Under the pieces are notes generated by a model. That model searched no databases and was not told where the DNA came from. It worked only from the letters and a program-made list of their open reading frames with translations. 64,000 nt of DNA from Bacteroidetes bacterium GWF2_33_16. Its GTDB lineage: Bacteria > Bacteroidota > Bacteroidia > Bacteroidales > UBA12077. The position numbers were made by a program, and so were the translations under genes. Location: NCBI GenBank assembly GCA_001768565.1, contig MEOE01000012.1, forward strand, positions 51,659 to 115,658. Direction: 5' to 3'. Positions 37,945 to 47,407 of this stretch are shown one piece after another (position 1 is the stretch's first letter; each line of letters starts with the position of its first letter).

Positions 37945-39212
37945 TCAGCCATTTTTATTATTTGGTTTCCAATGGTACAATTTAAGCATTTTTTTTGATT
38001 GCAGTAGATGTTTTTAAGATGAATTAAAGCTTGTGATGAAAGCGCATTTTCAGATCTAATACCAAATATTCTCCAGGTATCAATAATACTGTTTTTTTCG
38101 CTTTTGATTTTTTCCAAAAAATCCAATGCTCTATGCGTTATCGATTCGCTTCCGTTTTGTTTACCATAAATAAATAAAAAAGGAATAACTGTATTAATAA
38201 TTATAATATCAACTGAGTTTTCACCAAGGTGTTTTGTCTTTTTAATTGATTCTTTATTAAAAAGATAATGATTTTCCCAGTAATCAGATGTTTCCACTAA
38301 TAGAAGTTCTTTTACTTCATCTATACTCCTAGATTCAATAATTTTTGAAAAAAGAGCTGATGATTTAAATATTAGCATTGCAAATTGAGCAATTCGGATG
38401 GTTGGAAAATTGCCGGGGCGTGACCGAAGAAATTTCCACAGATGCTTTCCAATTGGTTTTAAATTGAATTTTGACTTTAAAAACAGGTATTCTTTATGCA
38501 AAGATTTATAGTACTCATCACCTTCAGAGTCGTTTAAAAATCCGGCTTGCCCAAAAAGCAGAGCTTCTATTTGCAATAAACTGTTTTTATGTTTTGCCAA
38601 ATAAATAAGTGGTAACGATTTGGCCAGCATCTCAAAGGGTTCGCTATTGAGCTTAAATCCAAAACTTTGAGCTAACTGAATATAAAATGATGCTTCGATA
38701 TTATTATTAAACTGCTCCAACAAATCATCAATACGCTTTGATTTTTCTTCTAATCGCTCAATAGCAAGTTTGCCAATCCATTGATCAATAATAAATGAAT
38801 CAACTTTTGAAATATCACTTTCGCAGGGAATCCATAATTGACTATTTAAAAGATTTTCGTAATTATCCAGCAATTGCTTATTAAATTTCAACTCAAGTGT
38901 TGGTATTAATTCTCCATTTGTACGAAAAACTTCTTTATCATGATTAATAACAACTTGCAAAATAACATTATCGAAAGCCTTGTTTGTATGATGATTGTGA
39001 TTATACCAATCAGATGAGTTAATATGTATCTCAACATTTCCGCTCCAAATTGTCTTATCGATATTAATTTTGGCATTAAAAAAGTCGGGGCCCGAATCTA
39101 AATTATGGGTACCGGGTTTTAATATTTTAATTTTAAGACCAGATGTTGATTTTAGGTTTGCAGATTCATACAATTTGTATTTCCAGATATAATGCAGGAA
39201 TTCTTCTTTCAT
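37941..39212 (-). CDS. DUF2851 family protein
   Basis: Bacteroidota-wide protein of unknown function. The start FLHYIWKYKLYES and the conserved block LDSGPDFFNAKINID, then WSGNVEIHINSSDWYNHNHHTNKAFDNVILQVV, mark DUF2851. The acidic and His residues in this block could bind a metal or form a nuclease-like centre, but this is inference. A Cys cluster near the end (CNQKKCLNC) is notable. Length 423 aa is usual. It is translationally coupled to the K+ channel gene. Confidence 0.88.
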   Translation of the reverse strand: MKEEFLHYIWKYKLYESANLKSTSGLKIKILKPGTHNLDSGPDFFNAKINIDKTIWSGNVEIHINSSDWYNHNHHTNKAFDNVILQVVINHDKEVFRTNGELIPTLELKFNKQLLDNYENLLNSQLWIPCESDISKVDSFIIDQWIGKLAIERLEEKSKRIDDLLEQFNNNIEASFYIQLAQSFGFKLNSEPFEMLAKSLPLIYLAKHKNSLLQIEALLFGQAGFLNDSEGDEYYKSLHKEYLFLKSKFNLKPIGKHLWKFLRSRPGNFPTIRIAQFAMLIFKSSALFSKIIESRSIDEVKELLLVETSDYWENHYLFNKESIKKTKHLGENSVDIIIINTVIPFLFIYGKQNGSESITHRALDFLEKIKSEKNSIIDTWRIFGIRSENALSSQALIHLKNIYCNQKKCLNCTIGNQIIKMAE

Positions 39213-39338
39213 TGGGTAATACGTAAGGTTAATTTCTCACGTATAAAAATAATAAAAACAATAAATAAAACGAGAATAATTTATAAATTGAAAACTATTG
39301 ACAGAGATTAAACAGATAAACACAGGTTTAATCTAAAG

Positions 39339-40169
39339 TTATAATCCATAAGATTTTAATAGCGTATCCATTTGTAGCTGCATTTCTTTGGCTTTTTCGG
39401 CAGCTATTTTATCAAAATCCTCCGTATTATCGGCAAAAATAATCGCACGTGAAGAATTAACTAACAATCCACAAGATTTATTCATTCCGTATTTTGCAAC
39501 TTGCTCCAAATCGCCACCCTGAGCACCTACGCCAGGAACAAGAAGAAAATGATCGGGAATAATTTCTCTTATCTTTTTAAATGATTCTGCCTTTGTAGCA
39601 CCAACAACATACATCATATTTTCTTTCGTGCCCCACAGTTTCGATTTGCTTAAAACAGTTTCGAAAAGTACATTTTCAGAACCTTTTATACCAATTGTTT
39701 GAAAATCGAAAGCGCCCTCATTAGATGTTAAAGCTAGCAAAATGGCCCATTTCCCATCTGATTCAAGAAAAGGACTTACTGAATCTTTACCCATATAAGG
39801 TGCTACAGTAATTGCATCACACGACATTGATTCAAAAAATGCTTTTGCATACATTTTTGATGTATTCCCAATATCGCCACGTTTTGCATCGGCTATAATA
39901 AAACTATCTGGATAATATGTTTTAATATATTTGATGGATTTTTCAAGGTCTAACCAGCCCTGAACACCATATGATTCATAAAAAGCGGTATTCAACTTAA
40001 AAGCAACTGCATATGGGGATGTAGCGTCAATTATTCTTTTGTTGAATTCAAAAACAGGATTATCAGCTTTTTTAAGAAATGAAGGAATCTTATTTATATC
40101 GGTATCAAGTCCTACACAGAGAAAGGATCTCTTTTTGGTAATTTCCTGTACAAGCTGTTTGTAGTTCAT
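39339..40169 (-). CDS. pyrF: Orotidine-5'-phosphate decarboxylase (type 2)
   Basis: Last step of UMP synthesis. The N-terminal [14 protein letters not shown] and the active-site block [16 protein letters not shown] (Asp-x-Lys) are characteristic, as is the later [11 protein letters not shown]. Length 276 aa is that of the longer type 2 enzymes. It lies third in the order purM-prfA-pyrF, a common arrangement in Bacteroidota. Confidence 0.95.
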   Translation of the reverse strand: MNYKQLVQEITKKRSFLCVGLDTDINKIPSFLKKADNPVFEFNKRIIDATSPYAVAFKLNTAFYESYGVQGWLDLEKSIKYIKTYYPDSFIIADAKRGDIGNTSKMYAKAFFESMSCDAITVAPYMGKDSVSPFLESDGKWAILLALTSNEGAFDFQTIGIKGSENVLFETVLSKSKLWGTKENMMYVVGATKAESFKKIREIIPDHFLLVPGVGAQGGDLEQVAKYGMNKSCGLLVNSSRAIIFADNTEDFDKIAAEKAKEMQLQMDTLLKSYGL

Positions 40170-40242
40170 TATCTCTTATTTAAAAATAGAATGCTTACCC
40201 AAACCCCGATTAAAAATCTTTAACTTTTTACTTTTTCTTGTA

Positions 40243-40257
40243 TCCTGCCTTCGGCAG
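40243..40257. repeat. Short intergenic palindrome cctgcc-ttc-ggcagg
   Basis: A perfect 6-bp stem with a 3-base loop between pyrF and prfA. It has no T run on the minus strand and so is not a normal terminator. Short palindromes of this base pattern occur as dispersed repeats in Bacteroidota genomes (general knowledge). Confidence 0.6.
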
Positions 40258-40273
40258 GCAAGCTTGAATCTTA

Positions 40274-41359
40274 TTAAACTCCCGCTTCTTTCAATCTTTC
40301 TGAATTTTCGGCCATTTGTAATTGGTCAAGAAATTCTTGAATAGCACCATTCATAATAGTTGGCAAATTGTATACTGTATAATTTATGCGATGATCAGTA
40401 ACACGACCTTGCGGATAATTATACGTTCTGATTTTTGCTGATCTATCGCCCGTTGACACCATTGTCTTACGTTTCGATGCAATCTCATCAATATATTTTT
40501 GATACTCTAAATTATACAGTCGGGTTCTTAGTTCACCCAATGCTTTATCGAAATTTTTAATCTGTGATTTCTCATCCTGGCAAGTAACAACAATACCTGA
40601 AGGAATGTGTGTTAAGCGGATAGCAGAATAAGTAGTATTAACTGATTGTCCACCTGGTCCGGATGAACAGTAGGTATCTTTTCGGACATCTTCCATTCGA
40701 AGATCGATATCGAATTCTTCGGCTTCGGGCAATACAGCCACTGTTGCAGCCGATGTATGAACACGTCCCTGCGTTTCGGTTTGAGGAACACGTTGAACAC
40801 GGTGAACACCAGATTCGTATTTTAATACTCCATAAACACCATCACCAGAAACTTTCATAACAATCTCTTTATACCCACCAACAGTACCTTCGCTAATATT
40901 TGTTACTTCAACTTTCCATCTGCGATCTTCACAATATTTTACATACATTCGATATAAATCACCTGCAAAAATACTAGCTTCATCGCCACCTGTTCCCGCA
41001 CGAATTTCAACAATTGCATTTTTAGTATCCTGAGGATCTTTAGGCAATAATAAAAGTTTTATCTGATCTTCAAGAGGATCAATTCTGCGCTCCAGCTCAT
41101 CAAGCTCGGCCTTAGCCATTTCGCGCATGTCTTCGTCTTTCTCAGTTGCAATAATATCTTTAGCCGATTTAACATTGCTTAAAATATTTTTGTATTCTTG
41201 GTATGCTTCTATTAAAGGTTCTAAATCACGATATTCTTTATTTAGTTTTACATATTTTTTCATATCGTTAATAATCGCAGGATCAGTAATCAACTGGCCT
41301 ACCTCCTCAAAACGAAGTCTAATACCTTCGAGCTTATCTAATATAATATTGTTACTCAT
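40274..41359 (-). CDS. prfA: Peptide chain release factor 1
   Basis: Releases the finished chain at UAA and UAG. The GGQ catalytic motif is seen in [20 protein letters not shown] (about residue 235), preceded by [19 protein letters not shown], and the C-terminal [13 protein letters not shown] is characteristic. Length 361 aa is typical. It lies between purM and pyrF. Confidence 0.97.
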   Translation of the reverse strand: MSNNIILDKLEGIRLRFEEVGQLITDPAIINDMKKYVKLNKEYRDLEPLIEAYQEYKNILSNVKSAKDIIATEKDEDMREMAKAELDELERRIDPLEDQIKLLLLPKDPQDTKNAIVEIRAGTGGDEASIFAGDLYRMYVKYCEDRRWKVEVTNISEGTVGGYKEIVMKVSGDGVYGVLKYESGVHRVQRVPQTETQGRVHTSAATVAVLPEAEEFDIDLRMEDVRKDTYCSSGPGGQSVNTTYSAIRLTHIPSGIVVTCQDEKSQIKNFDKALGELRTRLYNLEYQKYIDEIASKRKTMVSTGDRSAKIRTYNYPQGRVTDHRINYTVYNLPTIMNGAIQEFLDQLQMAENSERLKEAGV

Positions 41360-41419
41360 AATTGTTTATCCTATAAAATCGCCGCAAAATTAATAATTAA
41401 ATTGATTTGTTGGTACAAT

Positions 41420-42592
41420 TTAATAATATTGGAATTCGCCAAACTCACTAATTATTGTCAATTGTTTTTTTTCTGAGTACTTACATTTCCCAATTATCTT
41501 CGCACCAATTCCAAATTCTTCTGAAATTTTCAAAATATTTTCTGCATATTCTTCGGAGATATAAATTTCCATTCTATGCCCCATATTGAATACCTTGTAC
41601 ATTTCGTCCCAAGGTGTACCCGATTCGCTTTTAATTATTCGGAATAGTTCTGGTACATCAAAAAGATTATCTTTTATTACATGCAAGTTTTCGACAAAAT
41701 GAAGCACTTTAGTTTGGGCTCCACCAGAGCAATGAACTAAGCCATGAATATGTTTTCGATGATTTTCAAAAATCTTTTTCATTACAGGAGCATATGTTCG
41801 GGTTGGCGAAAGAACTAATTTGCCGGCATCAATACCTAATTTTTCGATATTATCGGTTAGCTTGTAGTTTCCAGAGTAAATAAATTCTATTGGAACTAAT
41901 GGATCGAAGCTTTCAGGATATTTTCGGGCAAGGTATTTTGCAAAAACATCGTGTCGTGCAGAAGTAAGTCCGTTACTTCCCATTCCTCCATTATAATATT
42001 TCTCATAGTTGGCTTTACCAGAAGATGATAATCCAATAATAACATCTCCATCCTGAATGTTTGAGTTATCAATTACATCGGATCGGAGCATACGAGCAGT
42101 AACCGTTGAATCGACAATAATTGTACGAACCAAATCACCCACATCTGCAGTTTCGCCACCAGTAGAATAAATAGAAATACCAAGCTCCCGCAATTCGGAA
42201 AGCAGTTCTTCTGTCCCTGTAATAATAGCTTCTATAATTTCGCCGGGAATAAGATTTTTATTCCTTCCAATTGTTGATGATAACAATATATTCTCAGTAG
42301 CTCCAACACATAATAAATCGTCGAGATTCATAACAATCGCATCTTGAGCAATGCCTTTCCAAACTGATAAATCACCTGTTTCTTTCCAATACAAATAAGC
42401 TAAGGATGATTTTGTCCCAGCTCCATCGGCATGCATAATATTGCAGTAGTTTTTATCTCCTCCCAAAATATCGGGAATGATTTTACAAAATGCTTTAGGA
42501 TATAATCCTTTATCGATATTTTTTATAGCGTTATGCACATCTTCTTTCGATGCAGATACTCCTCTTAGATTATATCTTGAATCTTGACTCAT
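41420..42592 (-). CDS. purM: Phosphoribosylformylglycinamidine cyclo-ligase (AIR synthase)
   Basis: Fifth step of purine synthesis. The first domain has MHADGAGTKSSLAYL and the metal/ATP site DAIVMNLDDLLCVGA; the second has GDVIIGLSSSGKANYE and, near the end, VFNMGHRMEIYI. Its 390 aa exceed the roughly 345 aa of E. coli PurM, as is usual for the Bacteroidota form. First gene of the purM-prfA-pyrF run; a -7-like TAACTTTG lies at 42618-42625. Confidence 0.92.
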   Translation of the reverse strand: MSQDSRYNLRGVSASKEDVHNAIKNIDKGLYPKAFCKIIPDILGGDKNYCNIMHADGAGTKSSLAYLYWKETGDLSVWKGIAQDAIVMNLDDLLCVGATENILLSSTIGRNKNLIPGEIIEAIITGTEELLSELRELGISIYSTGGETADVGDLVRTIIVDSTVTARMLRSDVIDNSNIQDGDVIIGLSSSGKANYEKYYNGGMGSNGLTSARHDVFAKYLARKYPESFDPLVPIEFIYSGNYKLTDNIEKLGIDAGKLVLSPTRTYAPVMKKIFENHRKHIHGLVHCSGGAQTKVLHFVENLHVIKDNLFDVPELFRIIKSESGTPWDEMYKVFNMGHRMEIYISEEYAENILKISEEFGIGAKIIGKCKYSEKKQLTIISEFGEFQYY

Positions 42593-42617
42593 TTTAAATC
42601 AAAAATATTTAAAAATG

Positions 42618-42625
42618 CAAAGTTA
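42618..42625 (-). promoter_or_regulatory. Candidate -7 element for purM-prfA-pyrF
   Basis: Minus strand reads TAACTTTG, an exact TAnnTTTG match 26 bases before the purM start. No -33 TTG at the expected distance. Confidence 0.4.
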
Positions 42626-42700
42626 CTAATTAGTTGTCACGAAATAAAATTTAAACCTTAACATGTAATAAATTAACCATAAGGCCAAAAACGGTTTAAT

Positions 42701-42730
42701 AAAAAAAGTTCCCGCGATGGCGGGAACTTT
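42701..42730 (-). terminator. Terminator of the PorE-like OmpA gene
   Basis: An 11-bp perfect stem (aaagttcccgc / gcgggaacttt, loop gatg) lies just past the stop codon and is followed by a T run on the minus strand. Confidence 0.9.
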
Positions 42731-42744
42731 ATATTTTGAGGATT

Positions 42745-44718
42745 TTATTTCTGCGATTTAAAATCTGTTGACAATACCTGGAACTCAGTTCTTCGGTTTA
42801 TTTGATAAGCAGTTTCTTTTTGCTCTTCAGTAGGCAACGCATCAATAAACTCTTGAGTAATTTCGGTGCCTTCTTTTAAGAATGGATACTGAGCAGCCAT
42901 TTTTGCATCTACAATTTTAGGCATCGTTGCAGCATATCCTTTAGCCCTTAACCTGGCAGGTTCAATTCCTTTTTCGATTAAGAAATCGACAACTGACTGA
43001 GCTCTTTTTTGTGAAAGTTCGATATTAACATCAATACTTCCGCGGGCATCGGTATGTGAACGTAATTCAATTGTAACGTTCGGGTTATCATTAAGTGTTT
43101 CTACTAGTTTATCGAGTGCAACCATTGACTCAGGACGCAAATCCCATTTAGCAAAATCGTAGAATATATTTGGCAATTCAATTGGTTCTGCAATAGAAGA
43201 AAGCTTTATTTCAGCTTTAAAATCTTTGCTATCGATTAAACCTCTGGTAGTTTCTTTTCCTTTACCAGTTAAGAAACCTCGTTTAGAAGCAACAAAAACA
43301 TAGTCGGTATTTGCACGAAGCATAAATTTGAATTTACCGTCAGCAGATGTTTCGGATGTTAATGTCATTCCATCGCTTCCCACCAATTTAACTGTTGCAG
43401 CAGCAAGTGGCTGATCTGTTTTCTCATTACGAACAATACCATCAACATTAAACTTAAGAGGAGGCAAAACAAATGAATATATCTCATCATTACCATCACG
43501 TGATGTACTAAAAAAACCGCGTTCATGATCCTTTTCAATAACTACAGCAAAATCATCGTATGTTGAGTTGATTGGGTATCGCATATTTTCAATTTCCCAT
43601 TTGTTATTTTTATAGGTGGCACGAAAAATATCAAGTCCACCCATCCCTAAATGATAATCTGAAGAGAAATACAAAGTACCATCATTATGAATAAACGGGA
43701 ACATTTCATTTCCAGGGGTATTAATATCGCTACCCATATTTTCTGGAGAACCCCATTCGGCAGATGTATTATCGCGGGTTACCTTCCAAATATCTTTTCC
43801 ACCTAATCCACCAGGCATATCTGAGACAAAATACAGACTTAGTTCGTCTTCAGAAAGTGTAGGGTGTGCTACAGTAACGCTATCAGGAGAAACATTCCAA
43901 GGTTCAGCTTTACCCCATTCATCGCCTTTTCGAACAGATTTAAATATTTTACATCCCATAGTTTCTTTTTTCACCCTTTCGCAACGACTAAAGAAAATGG
44001 TATTATAATCTTTGCTTAATGATGCACCACCCTCTTCATATTCTGTATTAATATTTTCACTAAGAGGAACAGGTGTACTCCATTTTCCTTGCTTGTCTTG
44101 AACTGATGTATAAATATCGGAGAAATTCTGACCAGTACCGCCATGTTTTTCTTTTCCAGTTGACTCTTCGCGAGAAGATGTAAAATAAACTTCGGTATAT
44201 TCAGCATTAGCATAAGCTGGGTAATATTCACTCTCCTTGCTATTAAAAAACTTCATATTGGCAACTTTATACCCATTTGGATTTTCTTTCCATTTAGTAG
44301 CCAGTTCGCAGGATTTCACACCATTATCACCACGAGGGTCAGCAGGGACAAGCTTTTTATACTCTTTGTAGTTTTCAATTGCAAGTTCAAACTTTTCATT
44401 CATTTTTAATGCATCGGCATAATAAAGATAAATCAGAGGATTTTCGTATTTTTTTTGAACGACTTTTTTATACCACATCTCAGCTTTTTCAGGTTGTGAT
44501 GTTAACCTGTAACACTCAGCAATTTTAAATGTAATATCTAACTTTATACTAGCATCTGGTTCGTTACCATAAGCATCTCTCAAAAGGTCGATAGATGCAT
44601 AATATTGCCCTGTAGAGAAGTATTCAAGTGCTTTACGGGATTTGGTAGTTTGCCCTGACACGGAGAAATATATTAGCAGGCAAAGAATGCTTAAAAGAAA
44701 TGCAGACTTTTTTATCAT
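42745..44718 (-). CDS. OmpA-family protein with TPR, PD40 propeller and CarboxypepD_reg domains (PorE-like)
   Basis: Signal peptide at residues 1-22. Then TPR-like helices (to about 145), a PD40/WD40-like propeller with repeated VYFTSSRE, IFFSRCER, LYFVSDMPGGLGGKDIW and LYFSSDYHLGMGGLDIF (about 150-420), a carboxypeptidase-regulatory fold (VDGIVRNEKTDQPLAAATV, about 430-510), and a C-terminal OmpA domain (ELRSHTDARGSIDVNIELSQKRAQSV). This order is that of PorE, a type IX secretion protein linking the machine to peptidoglycan. The protein does not show a lipobox, unlike PorE. Other OmpA proteins share the order, so PorE identity is not certain. Confidence 0.85.
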   Translation of the reverse strand: MIKKSAFLLSILCLLIYFSVSGQTTKSRKALEYFSTGQYYASIDLLRDAYGNEPDASIKLDITFKIAECYRLTSQPEKAEMWYKKVVQKKYENPLIYLYYADALKMNEKFELAIENYKEYKKLVPADPRGDNGVKSCELATKWKENPNGYKVANMKFFNSKESEYYPAYANAEYTEVYFTSSREESTGKEKHGGTGQNFSDIYTSVQDKQGKWSTPVPLSENINTEYEEGGASLSKDYNTIFFSRCERVKKETMGCKIFKSVRKGDEWGKAEPWNVSPDSVTVAHPTLSEDELSLYFVSDMPGGLGGKDIWKVTRDNTSAEWGSPENMGSDINTPGNEMFPFIHNDGTLYFSSDYHLGMGGLDIFRATYKNNKWEIENMRYPINSTYDDFAVVIEKDHERGFFSTSRDGNDEIYSFVLPPLKFNVDGIVRNEKTDQPLAAATVKLVGSDGMTLTSETSADGKFKFMLRANTDYVFVASKRGFLTGKGKETTRGLIDSKDFKAEIKLSSIAEPIELPNIFYDFAKWDLRPESMVALDKLVETLNDNPNVTIELRSHTDARGSIDVNIELSQKRAQSVVDFLIEKGIEPARLRAKGYAATMPKIVDAKMAAQYPFLKEGTEITQEFIDALPTEEQKETAYQINRRTEFQVLSTDFKSQK

Positions 44719-44842
44719 ATCTTTTTATATTACTTGATTGTAAAATGTAAAAGTAAGATTTTTTAAATAAAATAAAAATATAGCTTAAACAGAGTTATCA
44801 GCTATTTATTAATACGTATTAAGATTGATTTTATTATATAAC

Positions 44843-44870
44843 AAAAAAAGCACGCGTCAATGACGCGTGT
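44843..44870 (-). terminator. Terminator of glnN
   Basis: Stem cacgcgtca / tgacgcgtg (44851-44869) followed on the minus strand by a 7-T run, about 27 bases after the glnN stop. Confidence 0.85.
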
Positions 44871-44897
44871 TGATTTAAATGAAAAATTATTGAAAGA

Positions 44898-47087
44898 TTA
44901 TCTTGTAAACAGCATTTCGCGGTATTTTGGGAAAGGCCAAAGAGAATCATCCACAATCAATTCCAGTTTATCGACATGGTAACGTATTTTATCGAAGTAG
45001 AGCGCCACATTTTTTGAATATACATCGGCTTTATTAATAATATCTCTAATTTCATTTGCTTTTTTACGTTCTTCAATCATTTCTTCCACAGCATCTTTAA
45101 TTATAGTCATATGTTCTGAAATAGTTGTAATAGTTTGAATCTGAGTTTTAGCAAGGGTCTCAAACATATCTTTTGGGTAAATCTCTTTTAATCCAAGCAC
45201 ATTCTGAATTAGAACATTTTGATATTTGATAACCGTTGGCAAAACATGATTCCGAACAAGGTCGCCCAATACACGAGCTTCAATTTGTGCACGTTTAACA
45301 TATATTTCTAATCGGATATCATATCTGGCTTCCAGTTCACGTTCTGTAAGAACCTGTGCATCTGAAAATAGTTTTTGAGAGCTTTTGGTCATAAAAGCTT
45401 TTAAAGCATCGGGTATATTCGCAACATTTGACAATCCTCTTTTTTGTGCCTCATTCACCCAATCCTGCCCATAACCATTTCCTTCGAATCGGATTTTTTT
45501 GGATTCGATAATATACTTTTTCAAAACCTGAAATATAGCCTCATCCTTTTTCACGTTTTTATCCATTAGCAAATCCACATCCTTTTTAAACTGGACAAGC
45601 TGATTTCCTACTACCGTATTTAAAGCAATCATTGGTGCTGCCACATTTGCTGAAGATCCAACAGCCCTAAATTCAAACCTATTCCCGGTAAATGCAAATG
45701 GCGAGGTACGGTTTCTATCTGTATTATCCATTAAAATTTCAGGAATCTTTCCTATATCAAGTTTTAACTCCGTTTTTTCATCAGGAGTCATTTTTTTGTT
45801 GGTTACCCTTTTTTCAAGCTGATCGAGTATTGATGTAAGTTGCGAACCAATAAATACAGACATAATTGCAGGAGGAGCCTCGTGTGCACCCAAGCGATAT
45901 TCATTACCGGCAGTTGCAATACTCGCCCTGAGCAAATCAGCATGATCGTGAACCGCTTTTACGGTGTTTATTAAAAAAGAAAGAAATTGCAAATTACTTT
46001 TTGGCGTTTTTCCTGGCGATAAAAGGTTTCTACCAGTATCGGTAAGCATTGACCAATTGTTATGTTTTCCTGATCCATTAATTCCTTTAAAAGGTTTTTC
46101 GTGAAAGAGAACCTTAAAATTATGTTTTTTACCTACTTTCTCCATTACGGTCATTAGCATCTGATTGTGATCAACAGCCAGATTTGCTTCCTCGAATCGA
46201 GGAGCACACTCAAACTGATTAGGAGCCACCTCATTATGACGGGTTTTAATTGGAATACCTAATTTATATGATTCGATTTCGAAATCACGCATGAAATAAG
46301 TTACTCTATCGGATATTGAACCAAAATAATGATCACTCAATTGTTGGTCTTTAGCAGATGCGTGTCCTATTAGAGTTCTACCTGTAAGGTATAAATCAGG
46401 TCGAGCATTAAACAATGCATTATCAATTAAGAAATACTCCTGCTCCCAGCCCAGGGTAACAATAACTTTTTCGACTTCCTTCTCAAAAAGCTGGCATACA
46501 GCAACAGCAGCTTTATCGATATAATTGAGTGATTTTAACAAAGGTGTTTTATAATCAAGAGCTTCGCCAGTATAAGAAACAAAGATAGTTGGAATACACA
46601 ATGTATTGCCATAAACAAATGCAGGAGAAGATGGATCCCAGGCAGTATATCCACGCGCTTCGAAAGTATTTCTCAATCCACCACTTGGAAAGCTTGATGC
46701 ATCAGGTTCTTGCTGAACAAGCATTTCGCCCTGAAAATTTTCAATAACACCGCCATTATCGGCTGGTTCAAAAAAAGCATCATGTTTCTCTGCTGTTGAT
46801 CCACTCAACGGATGAAACCAATGCGTATAATGTGTTGCTTTTCGATCAAGAGCCCACGCTTTCATTCCTGACGCTACCTGGTTAGCAACTTTCCGATCAA
46901 TTCTAACACCCTGATTAATTGCCTGAACAACGCTTTCGTATGCTTCGCGAGAAAGGTATTCCTGCATTTTATTTTTATCAAAAACATTCATTCCAAAATA
47001 TTCGGATGTTTTTACTGAAGGAAGTTCAACACAAACAGGTTTTCTGTTCAGAACCTCCTCTAATGCTTTAAATCGGATTGTTGCCAT
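44898..47087 (-). CDS. glnN: Glutamine synthetase type III
   Basis: Makes glutamine from glutamate and ammonia. The length of 729 aa and the N-terminal block with PSVKTSEYFGMNVF are those of the GlnN/GSIII family, not GSI (about 470 aa). Family marks include WEQEYFLID, GIPIKTRHNEVAPNQFECAP, NGSGKHNNWSM and NRTSPFAFTGNRFEFRAVGSS. It is the main glutamine synthetase in many Bacteroidales. It is monocistronic with a candidate -7 box upstream. Confidence 0.96.
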   Translation of the reverse strand: MATIRFKALEEVLNRKPVCVELPSVKTSEYFGMNVFDKNKMQEYLSREAYESVVQAINQGVRIDRKVANQVASGMKAWALDRKATHYTHWFHPLSGSTAEKHDAFFEPADNGGVIENFQGEMLVQQEPDASSFPSGGLRNTFEARGYTAWDPSSPAFVYGNTLCIPTIFVSYTGEALDYKTPLLKSLNYIDKAAVAVCQLFEKEVEKVIVTLGWEQEYFLIDNALFNARPDLYLTGRTLIGHASAKDQQLSDHYFGSISDRVTYFMRDFEIESYKLGIPIKTRHNEVAPNQFECAPRFEEANLAVDHNQMLMTVMEKVGKKHNFKVLFHEKPFKGINGSGKHNNWSMLTDTGRNLLSPGKTPKSNLQFLSFLINTVKAVHDHADLLRASIATAGNEYRLGAHEAPPAIMSVFIGSQLTSILDQLEKRVTNKKMTPDEKTELKLDIGKIPEILMDNTDRNRTSPFAFTGNRFEFRAVGSSANVAAPMIALNTVVGNQLVQFKKDVDLLMDKNVKKDEAIFQVLKKYIIESKKIRFEGNGYGQDWVNEAQKRGLSNVANIPDALKAFMTKSSQKLFSDAQVLTERELEARYDIRLEIYVKRAQIEARVLGDLVRNHVLPTVIKYQNVLIQNVLGLKEIYPKDMFETLAKTQIQTITTISEHMTIIKDAVEEMIEERKKANEIRDIINKADVYSKNVALYFDKIRYHVDKLELIVDDSLWPFPKYREMLFTR

Positions 47088-47407
47088 AAAGAAATTATTA
47101 GTTAAAAGATAAAAACTGGTACAAATATATTATTTTTTTCATTACCCCCCCATTTTCTTACATGCTTTTTTATTTTTTTACTTCTTTTTTAATTGTCACC
47201 CCCTATTTTTTTACCATACGAATTAATTTTTATATCTTTTTAATACAAATTTGATATAATAATCAACTTAACCTATTTCATTTATTTGAATTTTAAATTT
47301 ATGTATTGACACTATTTCTAAAATGGAACTCGGGTTAATCGATAATTTAAACCATAAAAAAACCCGATATCTCTGTCGGGTTTTTTTTAAATTAATGATA
47401 AACTATA
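47088..47407. other. Intergenic region, 320 bases, between glnN and the M20 dipeptidase
   Basis: No gene seen. It holds the glnN -7 candidate (TATATTTG on the minus strand, 47129-47122), a run of eight C in the glnN leader-promoter zone (47144-47151), a T-rich + strand with ccccc blocks, and the terminator at 47356-47388. The C runs near the glnN promoter could affect its strength but I see no known operator. Confidence 0.5.
47356..47388 (-). terminator. Terminator of the M20 dipeptidase gene
   Basis: Stem cccga / tcggg extended by seven A-T pairs, with a long T run on either strand. It begins 19 bases after the dipeptidase stop. Confidence 0.85.
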
